DNA from: Dendrobium chrysotoxum
Lineage: Eukaryota; Streptophyta; Magnoliopsida; Asparagales; Orchidaceae
NCBI GenBank assembly: GCA_019925795.1
Contig: CM034298.1
Coordinates: 53,532,365-53,596,364 of the forward strand
Direction: 5' to 3'
DNA: 64,000 bases
The notes beneath the pieces are model-generated. The model saw only the letters and a list, made by a program, of their open reading frames with translations. It was not told where the DNA came from and did no database searches. A program made the translations under genes and the position numbers. The stretch's first letter is position 1. Each line of letters begins with the position of its first letter. Positions 11,681 to 21,299 of this stretch are shown in pieces.

Positions 11681-12082
11681 ATGGATATGACTACAGTACC
11701 AGTCTTAGCCTTACCGGACTTCACTCAGGTCTTCATAGTGGAGACAGATGCTTCCGGGTATGGATTGGGGGCAGTACTTATGCAGAGTCATCATCCCATC
11801 ACTTATTTCAGCCAGGTGTTGACTGTTAGAGCTAGGCTAAAATCCATCTATGAGAGGGAGCTGATGGCCATCGTTCTAGCCATCCAGAAGTGGCGGCCCT
11901 ACCTACTGGGGAGGCATTTCGTTGTCCGGACCGACCAGCGAAGCCTGAAGTACTTGTTGGAACAGTGGATGGTGATAGGAGCACCAGAGGTGGCTATCCA
12001 AGTTGCTGGGGTATGATTTTGAAATCCAGTACATGCCGGGAGTGGAAAACAAGGTGGCAGATGCCTTGTCTAGATGCATGGG
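11681..12082 (+). pseudogene. Chromovirus RNase H domain (frameshifted)
   Basis: The frame begins in the connection region (PVLALPDFTQVFIVETDASG) and carries the RNase H signatures: ETDASGYGLGAVL (first catalytic Asp), YERELMAIVLAIQKWRPYLL (catalytic Glu) and TDQRSLKYLLEQ (second Asp). A frame change near 11,990-12,005 leads to LGYDFEIQYMPGVENKVADA, the conserved end of the domain with its last Asp. The enzyme would remove RNA from the RNA-DNA hybrid during reverse transcription. The upstream RT is absent, so this is a non-functional remnant. Confidence 0.9.
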
Positions 12083-13702
12083 AGAACTTCAAAAGATAAT
12101 CATATCTATCCCATTAATGATAGATTGGGAAGCCATCAAGGAGGAGAGCACTCGGGATGAGGAGTTGGGCAAGATCAGGGCAAACTTACGGAGGGAGGGG
12201 AGTAGTCACCCAGTGTACTCTTTGGAAGGAGAGAGACTGCTGTACCAGGGAAGGTTTGTGATGCCCAGGACATCAGTCCACATCCCACACTTGCTTCAGG
12301 AGTTCCATGGGAGTGCAATTGGGGGTCACTCAGGAGTACAGAAGACATACAGAAGGCTAGCTGCAGAGTTATACTGGAAGGGAATGCATAAAGATGTGGA
12401 GGAGATGGTAGCTCGATGCGAGTTCTGTCAGAGGAACAAGTATTTGGCTGTCACCAGGGGGATTACTCCAACCATTGTGTATGGGAGGAAGTCTCTATGG
12501 ACTTCATAGACGGGCTAACCCGTTCAGAGGGGTTCACGGTGATCTTGGTGGTAGTGGATAGATTGAGCAAGTATGCTAACTTGATTCCTCTCCGACACCC
12601 GTACACAGTAGTGACAGTAGCATAAACCTTCATCAGGGAGATGGTCAGATTACATGGCGTTCCAGAGGCGATAGTGTCTGACAGAGATAAGGTGTTCCTC
12701 AGTCATTTTTGGAAGGAGTTGTTCCGATTACAGGGAACGGTATTAAAGAGAAGCACCACCGACCATCCACAGATTGATGGCCAAACAGAGGTAGTCAACA
12801 GAAGCTTGGAAACCTACCTTAGATGCTTTGTGTCAGAGAAACCCCGGCTTTGGGTCCAATGGCTACCATGGGCTGAGTACTGGTACAATACCTCTTATCA
12901 TTCTGCTTCACAGATGACCCCATTCAAAGTGTTGTATGGGAGAGACCCACCCCACTTGGTGCACTTTGGGAGTAGCAGTACTCCAATTTCTTCAGTGGAG
13001 GAGTACCTGGAGGAGAGGGACAGAGTATTAGACGAATTGAAAAGGCATCTTTTGAGGGCCCAGCATATTATGAAAAAATAAATTGATGCACATAGGAAGG
13101 ATGTCCAGTTCAAAGTGGGAGAGAAGGTGTTTTTGAAGCTCTGACCATATAGATAGAAAACAGTTGCCAGCAGGAGGAATGAGAAGTTAGCCCCAAGGTA
13201 CTTTGGACCTTACGAGGTATTGAAAAAAATTGGACCAGTAGCCTACCGCCTAAAATTACCACCAACGATAGTCATACATCCGGTTTTTCATGTATCACAA
13301 TTGAGAAGGGCCATTGATGATTATACAGCCAACCCAGAATTGCCAGCAACACTTACCGAGGATTTAGAAGTGATTCTAAAACCCTTAGAGTTAATGGGGG
13401 TTCGCCAAAAAGGAGCTAAGGAAGTACTGATCAAATGGAAGAACCTTCTAGATTACGATGCCACATGGGAGCCGTATGAGAGGATAAAGCATCAGTTTCC
13501 TGATTTTCATCTTGAGAACCAGGTGGTTCTTTGGGAGGCGGGAATTGATAGGGCAGTTCATATTAAACTGCCAAGATGGGGCCGGCGGTACCAAAGGCGG
13601 CCCAAACCGCCTCACCTAGGGGTGGGACCCACTTTGGCAGCAAAAAGAGGAGAGAGAGAGGGAAGCGGCAAGCCAATAGGAAAAGTGGATTTAATTAATT
13701 AA
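12083..13702 (+). pseudogene. Chromovirus integrase with C-terminal chromodomain
   Basis: The HHCC zinc finger (HGSAIGGHSGVQKTYRRLAA, then ARCEFCQRNK) lies at about 12,305-12,440. A frame change near 12,470 leads to the catalytic core: SMDFIDGLTR (first Asp), AIVSDRDKVF (second Asp) and GQTEVVNRSLE (Glu). Next come the HPVFHVSQLRR segment and a chromodomain (EVLIKWKNLLDYDATWEPYE, about 13,420-13,480), which in this family steers integration by binding histone marks. In-frame stops occur near 12,623, 13,079, 13,142 and 13,151, so it is inactive. The frame stays open about 50 codons into the right LTR, to 13,702. Confidence 0.92.
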
Positions 13703-14092
13703 AAAGATTTGATATCTTTTGTATTAAATAAATAATATCTTATATTAGGAAGTTTTTAAGGAGGTGGAAAGAGTTATTTAAAGGGCATGAAGGGGTTAGA
13801 GCTGGGCAGGCTTGTATTGTTTGTTCTCTTGGAGTTCTTTGGTCTTTTGGGCTCTAGATTCTTGTCTAGAGATTTTGGGAGAGATGATCCTCCTCTCGAA
13901 TTGAGGATCAATTGTATCTTTGCTTTGTGTTTGATTTATTTTGATTTCCCTAATAAAAATCTACTATTTGGAGCATATTTTCTTGAAGTTCTCATATTAT
14001 TCTTGCTGATTTTTCACCCATTATTGCTAGGGTTGCTTGCGAACTCAAGTATTTCCAATAGGATTACTTGCGAACTCAAGTATTTCCTATCA
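13546..14092 (+). repeat. Chromovirus right LTR
   Basis: Same length (547 bp) as the left LTR, TGATAG...CTATCA. The preceding TGGGAGGCGGGAAT is the likely polypurine tract. Differences from the left copy are mostly transitions. Confidence 0.93.
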
Positions 14093-14235
14093 AAATTCAA
14101 TGTTAATTTGAGAATATGAAGAGTTTAAGTCAACGATGCATGCATAAAAGAAATATACCCTCTATCTATATTAGTGTCATGGTCAACTTGGTTATAGGCT
14201 TTTCATGCTTTCTTAGGATATCACAAAATAAGAAC
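14093..14235 (+). pseudogene. Gypsy reverse transcriptase, continuation after insertion
   Basis: Directly after the right LTR, translation gives VNLRI, then DACIKEIYPLSILV and, a little later, AFHAFLGYHKI. These correspond to the RT segments 'R.C.DF..LN.ACPKD.YPLP.ID.LV' and 'FMDA.SGYNQI', i.e. the next part of the same domain broken at 10,485. Stops lie between the pieces. The match fades at about 14,235, where the repeat shared with 7,215-7,500 starts. Fingers, palm and catalytic YVDD of this RT are missing. Confidence 0.7.
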
Positions 14236-14505
14236 ACATTGAAATGACGAGGAGTCAAAAATAATTGGAGTTGAGAATGTATTAAATTTTAGTAAAAATC
14301 TAATATCGTTGACTTCCATTAGTGAAACAGGATACACATTATCTTGAGATATTGAAGTCCTTCTACTTTGTGAGGGTGCAAAGGTTTTTTGAAGGCAAAA
14401 ACATTGGTGGATTCTGTGTTGCAATATGCAACGTTGAATTATGATGCATTGGTTTCATGGATTAAGGTGGAGCACCATACAGAAAAAATTAGCATTTGAA
14501 AACAA
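14228..14505 (+). repeat. Repeat flanking the old gypsy relic, right copy
   Basis: Diverged copy of 7,215-7,500 in the same orientation. It begins where RT similarity ends, which suggests that the old element lost most of pol and that this is its decayed 3' terminal sequence. Confidence 0.4.
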
Positions 14506-15564
14506 AAGAAGTTTTTTAAAAAAGAGAGATGCAAGTTAAAGAGAGATTTTTAGAGAGGATCAAGTTGACCAATCTTGTGTTGCATGACTGTCCTAATGCT
14601 AGATTGTATCATTGCACCATTCGAGCAAGGAGACAACCACTTTGAAGATACAAAAATTTAATGACAAGTGCACTTTTATTTTCACTGAATCTACTTTAAT
14701 GAGAAACATATGCGTTGTTGAAGTCTCCCATAGGCCCTATGTTCAATTGTCATTTAGGTGTATTAAGGTTATGTAGTTTGCGCCCTTTGGGACCTTCAGT
14801 GTTAGAGTGCTCTATTGAAAGCTAGTAATAGAGAAATTTCTTTTTTAATATTATTAAGTTAAGAAGAATTTGTTCAAATTTCGACCCAATTATTTGTTGA
14901 GGAAAATTCAAAATTTGAATGAGCTCAGGTATTTATTGCAAATTATGCATAATCACTTTATGATTATTATTTCCAATTTACGTGATCGAAGTGAGGATAA
15001 AGTGCATCAAAATTTTTAATAATTAAATATTCATGCAACAACTATAAAAGATAGATATTAGAAAATGGTTAAATGGGTTTAAATAAATATAACATGTCCA
15101 GTATAAGCACAAATCCAGGAGTCTTACATAAGTTAGGTTCAGTATGAAGCTACGATGAAAATTTTTATAAGAGGTGCTTAAAACTTAGATGAGTGTATGT
15201 TTCTGCACCTTGAAAGAAGTGGATGGGAGTTTTCCTTTGATTAGAGAAATTACCTTGGAGTTATTTTAAGAGGGAGAAAAGAAGAGAGAAGGAGAAAGAA
15301 TGAAAATATTAATTAAAGAAATTTTACTCTAAGAGCTTAGAATATCATGCTGATGAATCAAGAGTATTGCTGCACCATAAATTCAGAGTCAAATACATGA
15401 AAGGGTATAAATATATCTTTTTGAGAAATTTCTGAAGTGGATAATTCTTTAGTATTTGTTCACTCCTTTTTTCATCATCTCTATCAAGTTATTTTCTCTC
15501 TTGCCTTGAGAGGCTTGAAGCTTCCATTTTGTATTGAGAGTGGATGAACATAATTTTTGAGAAG
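14506..15564. other. AT-rich stretch without recognised gene
   Basis: No coding signature was found on either strand. A GGTATAAATATATC motif near 15,402 followed about 150 bp later by a CT-rich stretch is reminiscent of an LTR promoter, but no partner copy was found in the window. Confidence 0.35.
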
Positions 15565-15569
15565 GGTTG

Positions 15570-16407
15570 TGATGTAGGCAAAGAGGGGGTCAACAGTAAT
15601 TTCTGGCTGCTGAAATTCTGTTGCCTTTATTCCTGCTGTCCGGGTTCATTTCCCCTGTTTTTTGCCCTTCGTTTCCTTTACCTGCCCGGCTCTTTCCCCC
15701 TCTATGTTGGCCTTTCGGTTCCTCCGCCTGGCTCCTGTCCCGTGGCTGGCTTTTCCTGTCCCCCGTGTGGCCCCTTTGGGTGCTGCTCCTGGAGCCGCCT
15801 GCTGGCCTTCTGTTTCCCCTTTCCTGATTGGTTCGACTGGAGGGTTTGGGGCTGTTTGGCTTCTTTTTTTTCACACATATATATATATATATATATGATG
15901 TTTTCAAGCTTTTAAAAAGAGAGAGATTATGGATAATTTTTGGAGCTAAAACCTGAGGGTTTTTCTTTGATAGCTTGCAAGTTATGCTCCCCTTTTTCTT
16001 CTCCTCTCTATAGCTTGTGAGCTATATTTTGTCTCAGCTTCTTATCCTATTTCTTCTCTCCACAAGTGTCCACCTCATATGTATCTTTCTTCTCAACCAA
16101 AGAAAAGCTTTAAGGTATTTTATATGTTGTTTGTCGTGTGAGTTGTACGTGTTGTTCGTTCGAAAATATATAAAATTAGTATTTTAGTGTGTCATTGCAT
16201 CGGGTTTCAAGTTATGTCCTTTATTTGAAGTTTGTATTGTCTATTTTAGTGTGTTTCAAGTATGTAAGTGTGTCGTTGAATAGTCAATTTTAGTCAGTGT
16301 TTGAAAAGTGTATTTTGTGTTCTCCAATGTGTTGTGGAGATCTTTTGTTTCTTTTTTTTTGTGACAAAGGGTTCTCTTACTTGTTTTGGGAACTTTTGGT
16401 TGCATCA
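15570..16407 (+). repeat. Mini-element left LTR (838 bp)
   Basis: Begins TGATGTAGGCAAAG, ends GTTGCATCA. Holds a pyrimidine-rich GC block (about 15,640-15,860), an (AT)n run near 15,880 and a 'tagcttg(t/c)gagctata' motif. Open frames of 70-120 codons across the GC block occur on both strands and are composition artefacts. Confidence 0.9.
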
Positions 16408-16410
16408 ATT

Positions 16411-16422
16411 TGGTATCAGAGC
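16411..16422 (+). other. Primer-binding site, initiator tRNA-Met type
   Basis: TGGTATCAGAGC, three bases after the left LTR: an exact match to the commonest plant LTR-retrotransposon primer site. Confidence 0.95.
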
Positions 16423-16494
16423 CTAGGCTAGTATATCCTAGGTTTTTTTAGTCTTCTTTTCTTTCTTTTAAGTCTTAGAAATATGAAAAAAACA

Positions 16495-16828
16495 TGATGT
16501 AATTGAGTCTGAAATTAGAGAAAGTAAGCCAAGTGATCTAGAAGAAACTATTCCTAAGAGCAAATGGGTACCAACGCAAGGAAGTCCAACGGATCCAATT
16601 CAGAACGAGCTTTATAGAATTCAAGAAAAAATGATGTGCGATGAAAAATATGAAAAGAGAAAGCAAATTCTTCAGGACCAATTTAAGGAAGAAAAAGAAA
16701 TTATACAGAGAAAATATGCAGTTTTGATACAAGATTTGGAGGTGGCAACTTTAACTCGTCAGGCATCTTCTCAAGTTATCTCATCAGGAGATGAGCTTTT
16801 TCAACCGGAGGAGAATTTGATGTATGCA
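16495..16828 (+). CDS. Short coiled-coil-like ORF inside the mini LTR element
   Basis: One frame stays open from about 16,490 to the start of the right LTR and beyond. It has a polar, charged, helix-prone composition (for example RIQEKMMCDEKYEKRKQ and QFKEEKEIIQRKYAVLIQ) that looks like a coiled coil. The first in-frame Met is at 16,631; an upstream ATG near 16,483 lies in a neighbouring frame, separated by an A-run, so the frame may once have started there. It resembles no domain I know. It may be a vestige of the gag start of the autonomous parent, or a leftover packaging or translation signal. Confidence 0.5.
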
Positions 16829-17650
16829 AGGGGGGGGGGGGGGGGGTCAACAGTAGTTTCTGGCTGCTGAAATTCTGTTGCCTTTATTCCTGTTGTCCAG
16901 GTTCATTTCTCCTGTTTTTAGCCCTTCGTTTCCTCTGCTTGCCCGGTTCTTTCCCCCTCTCTGTTGGCCTTTCGGTTCCTCCGCCTAGCTCCTGTCACGT
17001 GGCTGGCTTTTCCTGTCCCCCGTGTGGCCCCTTCGGGTGCTGCTCCTGGAGATGCCTGCTGGCCTTCTGTTTCCCCTTTCCTGATTGGTTCGGCTGGAGG
17101 GTTTGGGGCTATTTGGCTGCCTTTTTTTCACCTATATATATATGATGTTTTCAAGCTTTTAAAAATAGAGATTATGGATAATTTTTGGAGCTAAAACCTG
17201 AGGGTTTTTCTTTGATAGCTTACGAGCTATGTTCTCCTTTCTCTTCTCCTCTCTATAGCTTGCGAGCTATATTTCGTCTTGGCTTCTTATCTATTTCTTC
17301 TCTCCGCAAGTGTCCACCTCATCTGTATCTTTCTTCTCAACCAAAGAAAATCTTTTAGGTGTTTTATATGTTGTTTGTCGGGTGAGTTGTACGTGTTGTT
17401 CGTTCGAAAATATATAAAATTCATATTTTAGTGTGTCATTACATCGGGTTTCAAGTTATGTCCTTTATTTGAAGTTTGTATTGTCTATTTTAGTGTGTTT
17501 CAAGTATGTAAGTGTGTCGATGAATAGTCAATTTTAGTCGGTATTTTCAAAGTGTATTTTGTGTTCTCCAATGTGTTGTGGAGATCTTTTGTTTCTTTTT
17601 TTTGGTGACCAAGGGTCTCTTACTTGTTTTGGGAACTTTTGGTTGCATCA
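16818..17650 (+). repeat. Mini-element right LTR (833 bp) with G17 run
   Basis: Partner of the left LTR. It differs by scattered substitutions and small indels, most obviously a run of 17 G (16,830-16,846) where the left LTR has AGAGGGGG, and a shorter (AT)n run. Ends TTGCATCA before the target-site duplication. Confidence 0.9.
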
Positions 17651-17655
17651 GGTTG

Positions 17656-18980
17656 GCAAGGAGTGTCATTCGTTATACACCACTTTTGTGGCTTTTGTGC
17701 TTCTGGTGATGTTTTCTCTAGTTTCGTGATCCTTTGTTTTTAACTTTGTTCATCATTCACTCATGGTTAACACTTTCACATAAAAAATAGGCGTTTTTCC
17801 TGATAGATTACATTAAGGGAAACTAAGAGTAGCCTTAGCTAGATAGTTTTGGAAGGAGTGATTTGCAAGTTTTGTAAATTGGGAAGAGGAAGCAAACATG
17901 GAGTGATGGAGAGAAGAAAAAATAGAGATTAGAGATTGGGGAAATTTTCATGCAAATTTCAATTCATGATAAGATAATGAAATACATGACTTTTGTATCC
18001 CTTTTTATAGAAATTGAGTTACATTCAAACTAATTCAAATTGAAATCCTAAAAAATAGATAAAACTTACCATCCAAAAAAAAGGAAAATCATCCTAATGA
18101 AAATGATAACTAAGTAGACAGATTTGCTGACAATCAAAAAAATAAAATGAAATAAAAGGAAATGCTATAAATAATTCAAAAGTTGATAAACCAATCCAAA
18201 AATGAATGCATAAAAATAAAATAAAATGCTAGAAATATCATTCGAAATATTTTAAATACATGTATTGTATTATATCACTTAGTTACTAGCACTTAAATAT
18301 TCACTAATCTCTATAGTGAAGTTATCTCACCCTAAAACACTGATTCTTACAATACCTTTTTCCAAACCCAGAAAAGACATGCAGCCATCTATAAAAGGTG
18401 AAAAATAGCACCAAAGATCTTAAAACCACTGCATATAAATTGATATCATTACTTCTACCTCAACCAATTTCTTTTAAGAAAATATATTATAGTGTGACCT
18501 AAAAAACCCATTTTATATACACAAAACCATGCAGAATGCAGCTATGAAATGCATCCAACCTCTCATAGCATTTTTTTTAGATAAAGGAACAAAAAAAAGC
18601 CAACAAATTAAGAACCATTCCCTAGTAAAAAGTAATACATTTTCTAAAGGAAAAATCTATTGGCATGTCCAGAAACTTACCAAGAACACCAATAATTAAA
18701 CTCCTTGAGTTAAAGAATAATACTTGGGAAATAAATAATTTCTAAGACATAATTCTACATAAAGTATAACACAAAGGCTCAATGTCACTATCATTATTTT
18801 AATTGACCACATCACAAAGTATTTTATCAATCAAAATAGAGACAATTGATAAAGGTTATAACATTTGTACAAATTAGAACATCTCATAAAGAAGAGAAAT
18901 CAACGTGTTTCTATTGCACAAAAAAAATAAAAATTTGGAGAAAAGTTTGATTCATTCACAATATTAAAAAAAGAATAATG
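17656..18980. other. AT-rich non-coding region downstream of the CCCH gene
   Basis: No exon could be found here for the missing fifth zinc finger of the neighbouring gene. On the minus strand, a TATAAAAAGGG motif (about 18,012-18,002) is followed by a leader-like, CT-rich sequence to about 17,860, so a promoter or LTR fragment reading leftward is possible. The rest is AT-rich. Confidence 0.4.
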
Positions 18981-18987
18981 CACTTAC

Positions 18988-20752
18988 TGGTCGAAGGGGG
19001 AGGCCCAGAGGACTTAATGCACAATTTGTTGCAGGTATGCTCCAATTTGGTGGATGATGATATTTACATGTGGCACCAAATTTACACTCCCCTGTTCTCA
19101 TGTAAAATTGACACTCAGGTTGACCAGGTCTCTGAGGAAGACTCTGCTCTTTCTGAGTACTAGTTGAAGGCCCAACAAAAGAAGTTACAAGAGGATAAAG
19201 ACCAGAGTAAGCTGGTGCAGAGGGAGATAACTGAGAAGGTTGCCCATAAAGTGGTTCTACTCGAGCAGATTGTTGTGTACCAGAAGAAGCAGTCTCATTT
19301 ATTGGTGTCTACCTCATAAAATAAGCAAAACAAAAAGAAAACATAAATTAAGGGTGTCTTCTTATATCGCACTTAGTAAGCAAAGCACCCAGAACGAACC
19401 GGATAAGGGCTCCAACCATGGACCGGAAGAACTCTAGGTGAAAACAACATAGGGGCATATGAACTTGGCATGTATGATCCAGACATAGATGAAGAAGACC
19501 TCCCAACCTGCCAAACACCCACCTCAGGGTATTGCGGTGGTGTAGCAATCGATGGAGGCTGCATTGTTGGATAAAACACAGGTGCAGGGGGGGGACACAG
19601 AGGCACTAGTAGGTTGTGGGTGATGGAATTTACAAGTTAAGCCAAATTTGCATTTCCCCGTCTTCATAAAGTATGAGCAATCTTCCTCACCCTACATCTC
19701 ATAGTCCAACATAGCCGTTAGAAAAATTGCACTAAGTACTACCAAATGCAATTTAATATAGACAAATCTTAAGAACTTAAGCATCTTAATTAAACATCTT
19801 TGAAACATTGAAGGCCAACCGGACGTAATGGATATCCATAGTAGTTCAATGAGACTGGCTGAACAGATCCACTTCCTTGTCTAGGGTGGTGGTATTTGCA
19901 TGTGGAACCAAATTTACATGTCCCAGTCTTCAAGTAGTACTGCCAAAAGGAAAAAAAAATGAAAAAAGGAACCAAAAAGGAAGAAATATTCATCATTATT
20001 CTCAGATAAACTAGGACATTAGTAAAATAAAAGAACTGCTTAAAATACATTCAATTCAAAAGTTCATGATCATCCATGTATTGCCAAGGTTCCACATTGT
20101 CCAATTACAACAAACAAAATACAACGGCACACAATACCTCACAAAAAGGCTGGCCATAGCGTTCCGGATACTCTCCAGCTACCAGCCTCGCAGCTCCAGC
20201 TACCTGCTGAAACTAACCAATGCCGTAAATTCACCAACAAATGTAAGTTAACCTCCAGTTAATAGCCAAAATTCTTGAAATACTATTTAGTTAGAGTAAA
20301 CACAAGAATTCCAAAGCAATTATATAAGATAGAAAAACAAGAAAAGCTCAGATGTCCTCACCGTAGCGCTGCGATCATGGGGGTGATTATAGCGGCATCT
20401 CTCACCATACCCACAAGTGCCAGTCCGCAAATAGTAAGCACAGTCCCGTTTCCCAGGCCTCTCCGGAAAAGCAGAACCCCAGCCGCCACTGCGATTGCCC
20501 CCACCGCCAAGTCCCAAACGCCACATAGACTCTAAGACAATGCAAAATCACACTTACCAAAACAGAAAATCGCCGAAGCCCATCAACCAAATGCTAAGCT
20601 ATAAACCCTAAGAACCCTTCAATCCGCAAAATGAGACCAGTGAAAAAAAAGGGGGAAATAGCGGGCTTGGAAAGGCAGACAGTCCTGTAGAACTTACCTT
20701 GGAGCCCACTGTCGGGATCCGGGTGGGTACCATCGCCGCTGTACGGATCCAT
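18988..20752 (-). CDS. CCCH zinc-finger protein, ZFN-like (six exons; frame broken in exon 5; last exon not found)
   Basis: Exons on the minus strand: 20,752-20,698, 20,531-20,362, 20,206-20,138, 19,939-19,820, 19,691-19,400, 19,308-18,988, all with GT donors and AG acceptors. The start MDPYSGDG is followed by ESMWRLGLGG and four C-x8-C-x5-C-x3-H fingers: DCAYYLRTGTCGYGERCRYN-H, a second one split across exons 3 and 4, DCSYFMKTGKCKFGLTCKFH-H, and ECQFYMRTGECKFGATCKYH-H. Each finger is preceded by a YPER, YPLRP or QRPGQP lead. Family members have five fingers and about 400-480 residues and act as RNA- or DNA-binding nuclear proteins. Here exon 6 ends at LGLPLRP with a good donor (GTAAGTG), but the exon for finger 5 is not visible downstream. 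Exon 5 has one base too many in a run of eight C (minus strand; 19,587-19,594), which brings an early stop: either a real null mutation or a sequencing error. Confidence 0.9.
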
Positions 20753-20975
20753 GCCGGCTGACCGCTGAAAAAAGAAGCGGCCTGGCAGCGATAAGACCTC
20801 GAGGAAGCTTTCAGAATCCTCGACCACAGGGCTTCGGTGCAAATGGAATGGAAGCAGTTGCTTACGAGAGAGCTCAGCGAGGGGAAACGAGGGTTTCCAC
20901 TTCGTACTACTGCTTTCGATCCTCTCTAATCCTTAACTCCCCCCTCGTGCTTCGCCTTCCCTGTTTTCAAAGCTC
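20753..20975 (-). other. Probable 5' UTR of the CCCH gene
   Basis: Lies between the TATA box and the chosen start at 20,752. An in-frame upstream ATG at 20,842 would add about 30 residues (MHRSPVVEDSE...) without family similarity, so the start giving MDPYSGDG was preferred. Confidence 0.55.
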
Positions 20976-20997
20976 TTCCTTCGTCGGCGTCCGTTGG

Positions 20998-21005
20998 TTT
21001 ATATA
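20998..21005 (-). promoter_or_regulatory. TATA box of the CCCH gene
   Basis: TATATAAA on the minus strand, about 245 bp upstream of the start codon, in a GC-balanced context (GGCGGGTATATAAACC). A transcription start about 30 bp downstream would give a 5' UTR of a little over 200 bp. Confidence 0.75.
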
Positions 21006-21160
21006 CCCGCCATGGAAAGCAAAAAGGCCGTCATTTTAGTAATTTTATCGAACGGTAATTTGCTGGAAAGCCAAATAATCGATATTTTTTTAATATCATG
21101 CCCTCGCAGTTGGAGTAAATTACGGAATTGGGACCTGGCGGTCCCCGCCCAGTCGGAAGG

Positions 21161-21195
21161 CACGTGAGAGTAACGAGTCGGGCGTAAAACACGTG
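21161..21195. promoter_or_regulatory. Pair of G-boxes (ABRE-like) upstream of the CCCH gene
   Basis: CACGTG occurs at 21,161-21,166 and again at 21,190-21,195 (within CACGTGTC, an ABRE-type core), 29 bp apart centre to centre and about 155-200 bp upstream of the TATA box. Such pairs bind bZIP/bHLH factors and are typical of light- or abscisic-acid-regulated plant promoters. The regulation itself is inferred. Confidence 0.6.
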
Positions 21196-21299
21196 TCAGA
21201 TTTTTATTGGCAGATAGAATGTGGGGCTCAGTGAAAGCTAGAGCAAATCAGTCTCCCGGGAGGGAAAACTGTCGGCCAAAAGATCCGCCATTAGTATGG

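Larger units (their letters stand above)
10486..14092 (+). mobile_element. Chromovirus-type Ty3/gypsy retrotransposon, internally deleted
   Basis: Two 547-bp LTRs (10,486-11,032 and 13,546-14,092) begin TGATAG and end CTATCA, a perfect 6-bp terminal inverted repeat. The primer-binding site follows the left LTR directly. The internal part holds RNase H, integrase and chromodomain but no gag, no protease and no RT core, so about 2 kb or more has been lost. Flanking pentamers are AAATC (10,481-10,485) and AAATT (14,093-14,097), i.e. a target-site duplication with one mismatch. The element sits inside the RT of an older gypsy relic. About 32 mismatches and no indels separate the LTRs by eye (about 94% identity), so the insertion is not very recent. 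Confidence 0.93.
15570..17650 (+). mobile_element. Compact non-autonomous LTR retrotransposon (2.1 kb)
   Basis: Two LTRs (15,570-16,407 and 16,818-17,650) start TGATGTA and end TTGCATCA. The element is flanked by a perfect 5-bp target-site duplication GGTTG (15,565-15,569 and 17,651-17,655). An initiator-tRNA-Met-type primer-binding site follows the left LTR and a purine-rich tract precedes the right one. The interior is only 410 bp and carries a single short coiled-coil-like frame and no gag-pol domains. It must have moved using proteins from another element. It is structurally complete, of TRIM/LARD style, although its LTRs are longer than in classical TRIMs. Confidence 0.93.

Noticed and set aside
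15544..15915. Open frames of 70-120 codons across the GC block of the mini-element LTR, and their counterparts at 16,939-17,194
   Set aside because: They lie inside a non-coding LTR, occur in several frames on both strands, are Pro/Ser/Cys-rich through composition, and are shifted by indels between the two LTR copies.
17860..18020. Minus-strand TATAAAAAGGG with a following leader as a separate gene promoter
   Set aside because: No coding frame follows before the mini LTR element. An LTR fragment is at least as likely, so it was kept only as a comment on that region.
18978..19163. Plus-strand open frame over exon 6 of the zinc-finger gene
   Set aside because: It is the antisense of the zinc-finger exon, whose minus-strand translation has the CCCH spacing and splice sites.
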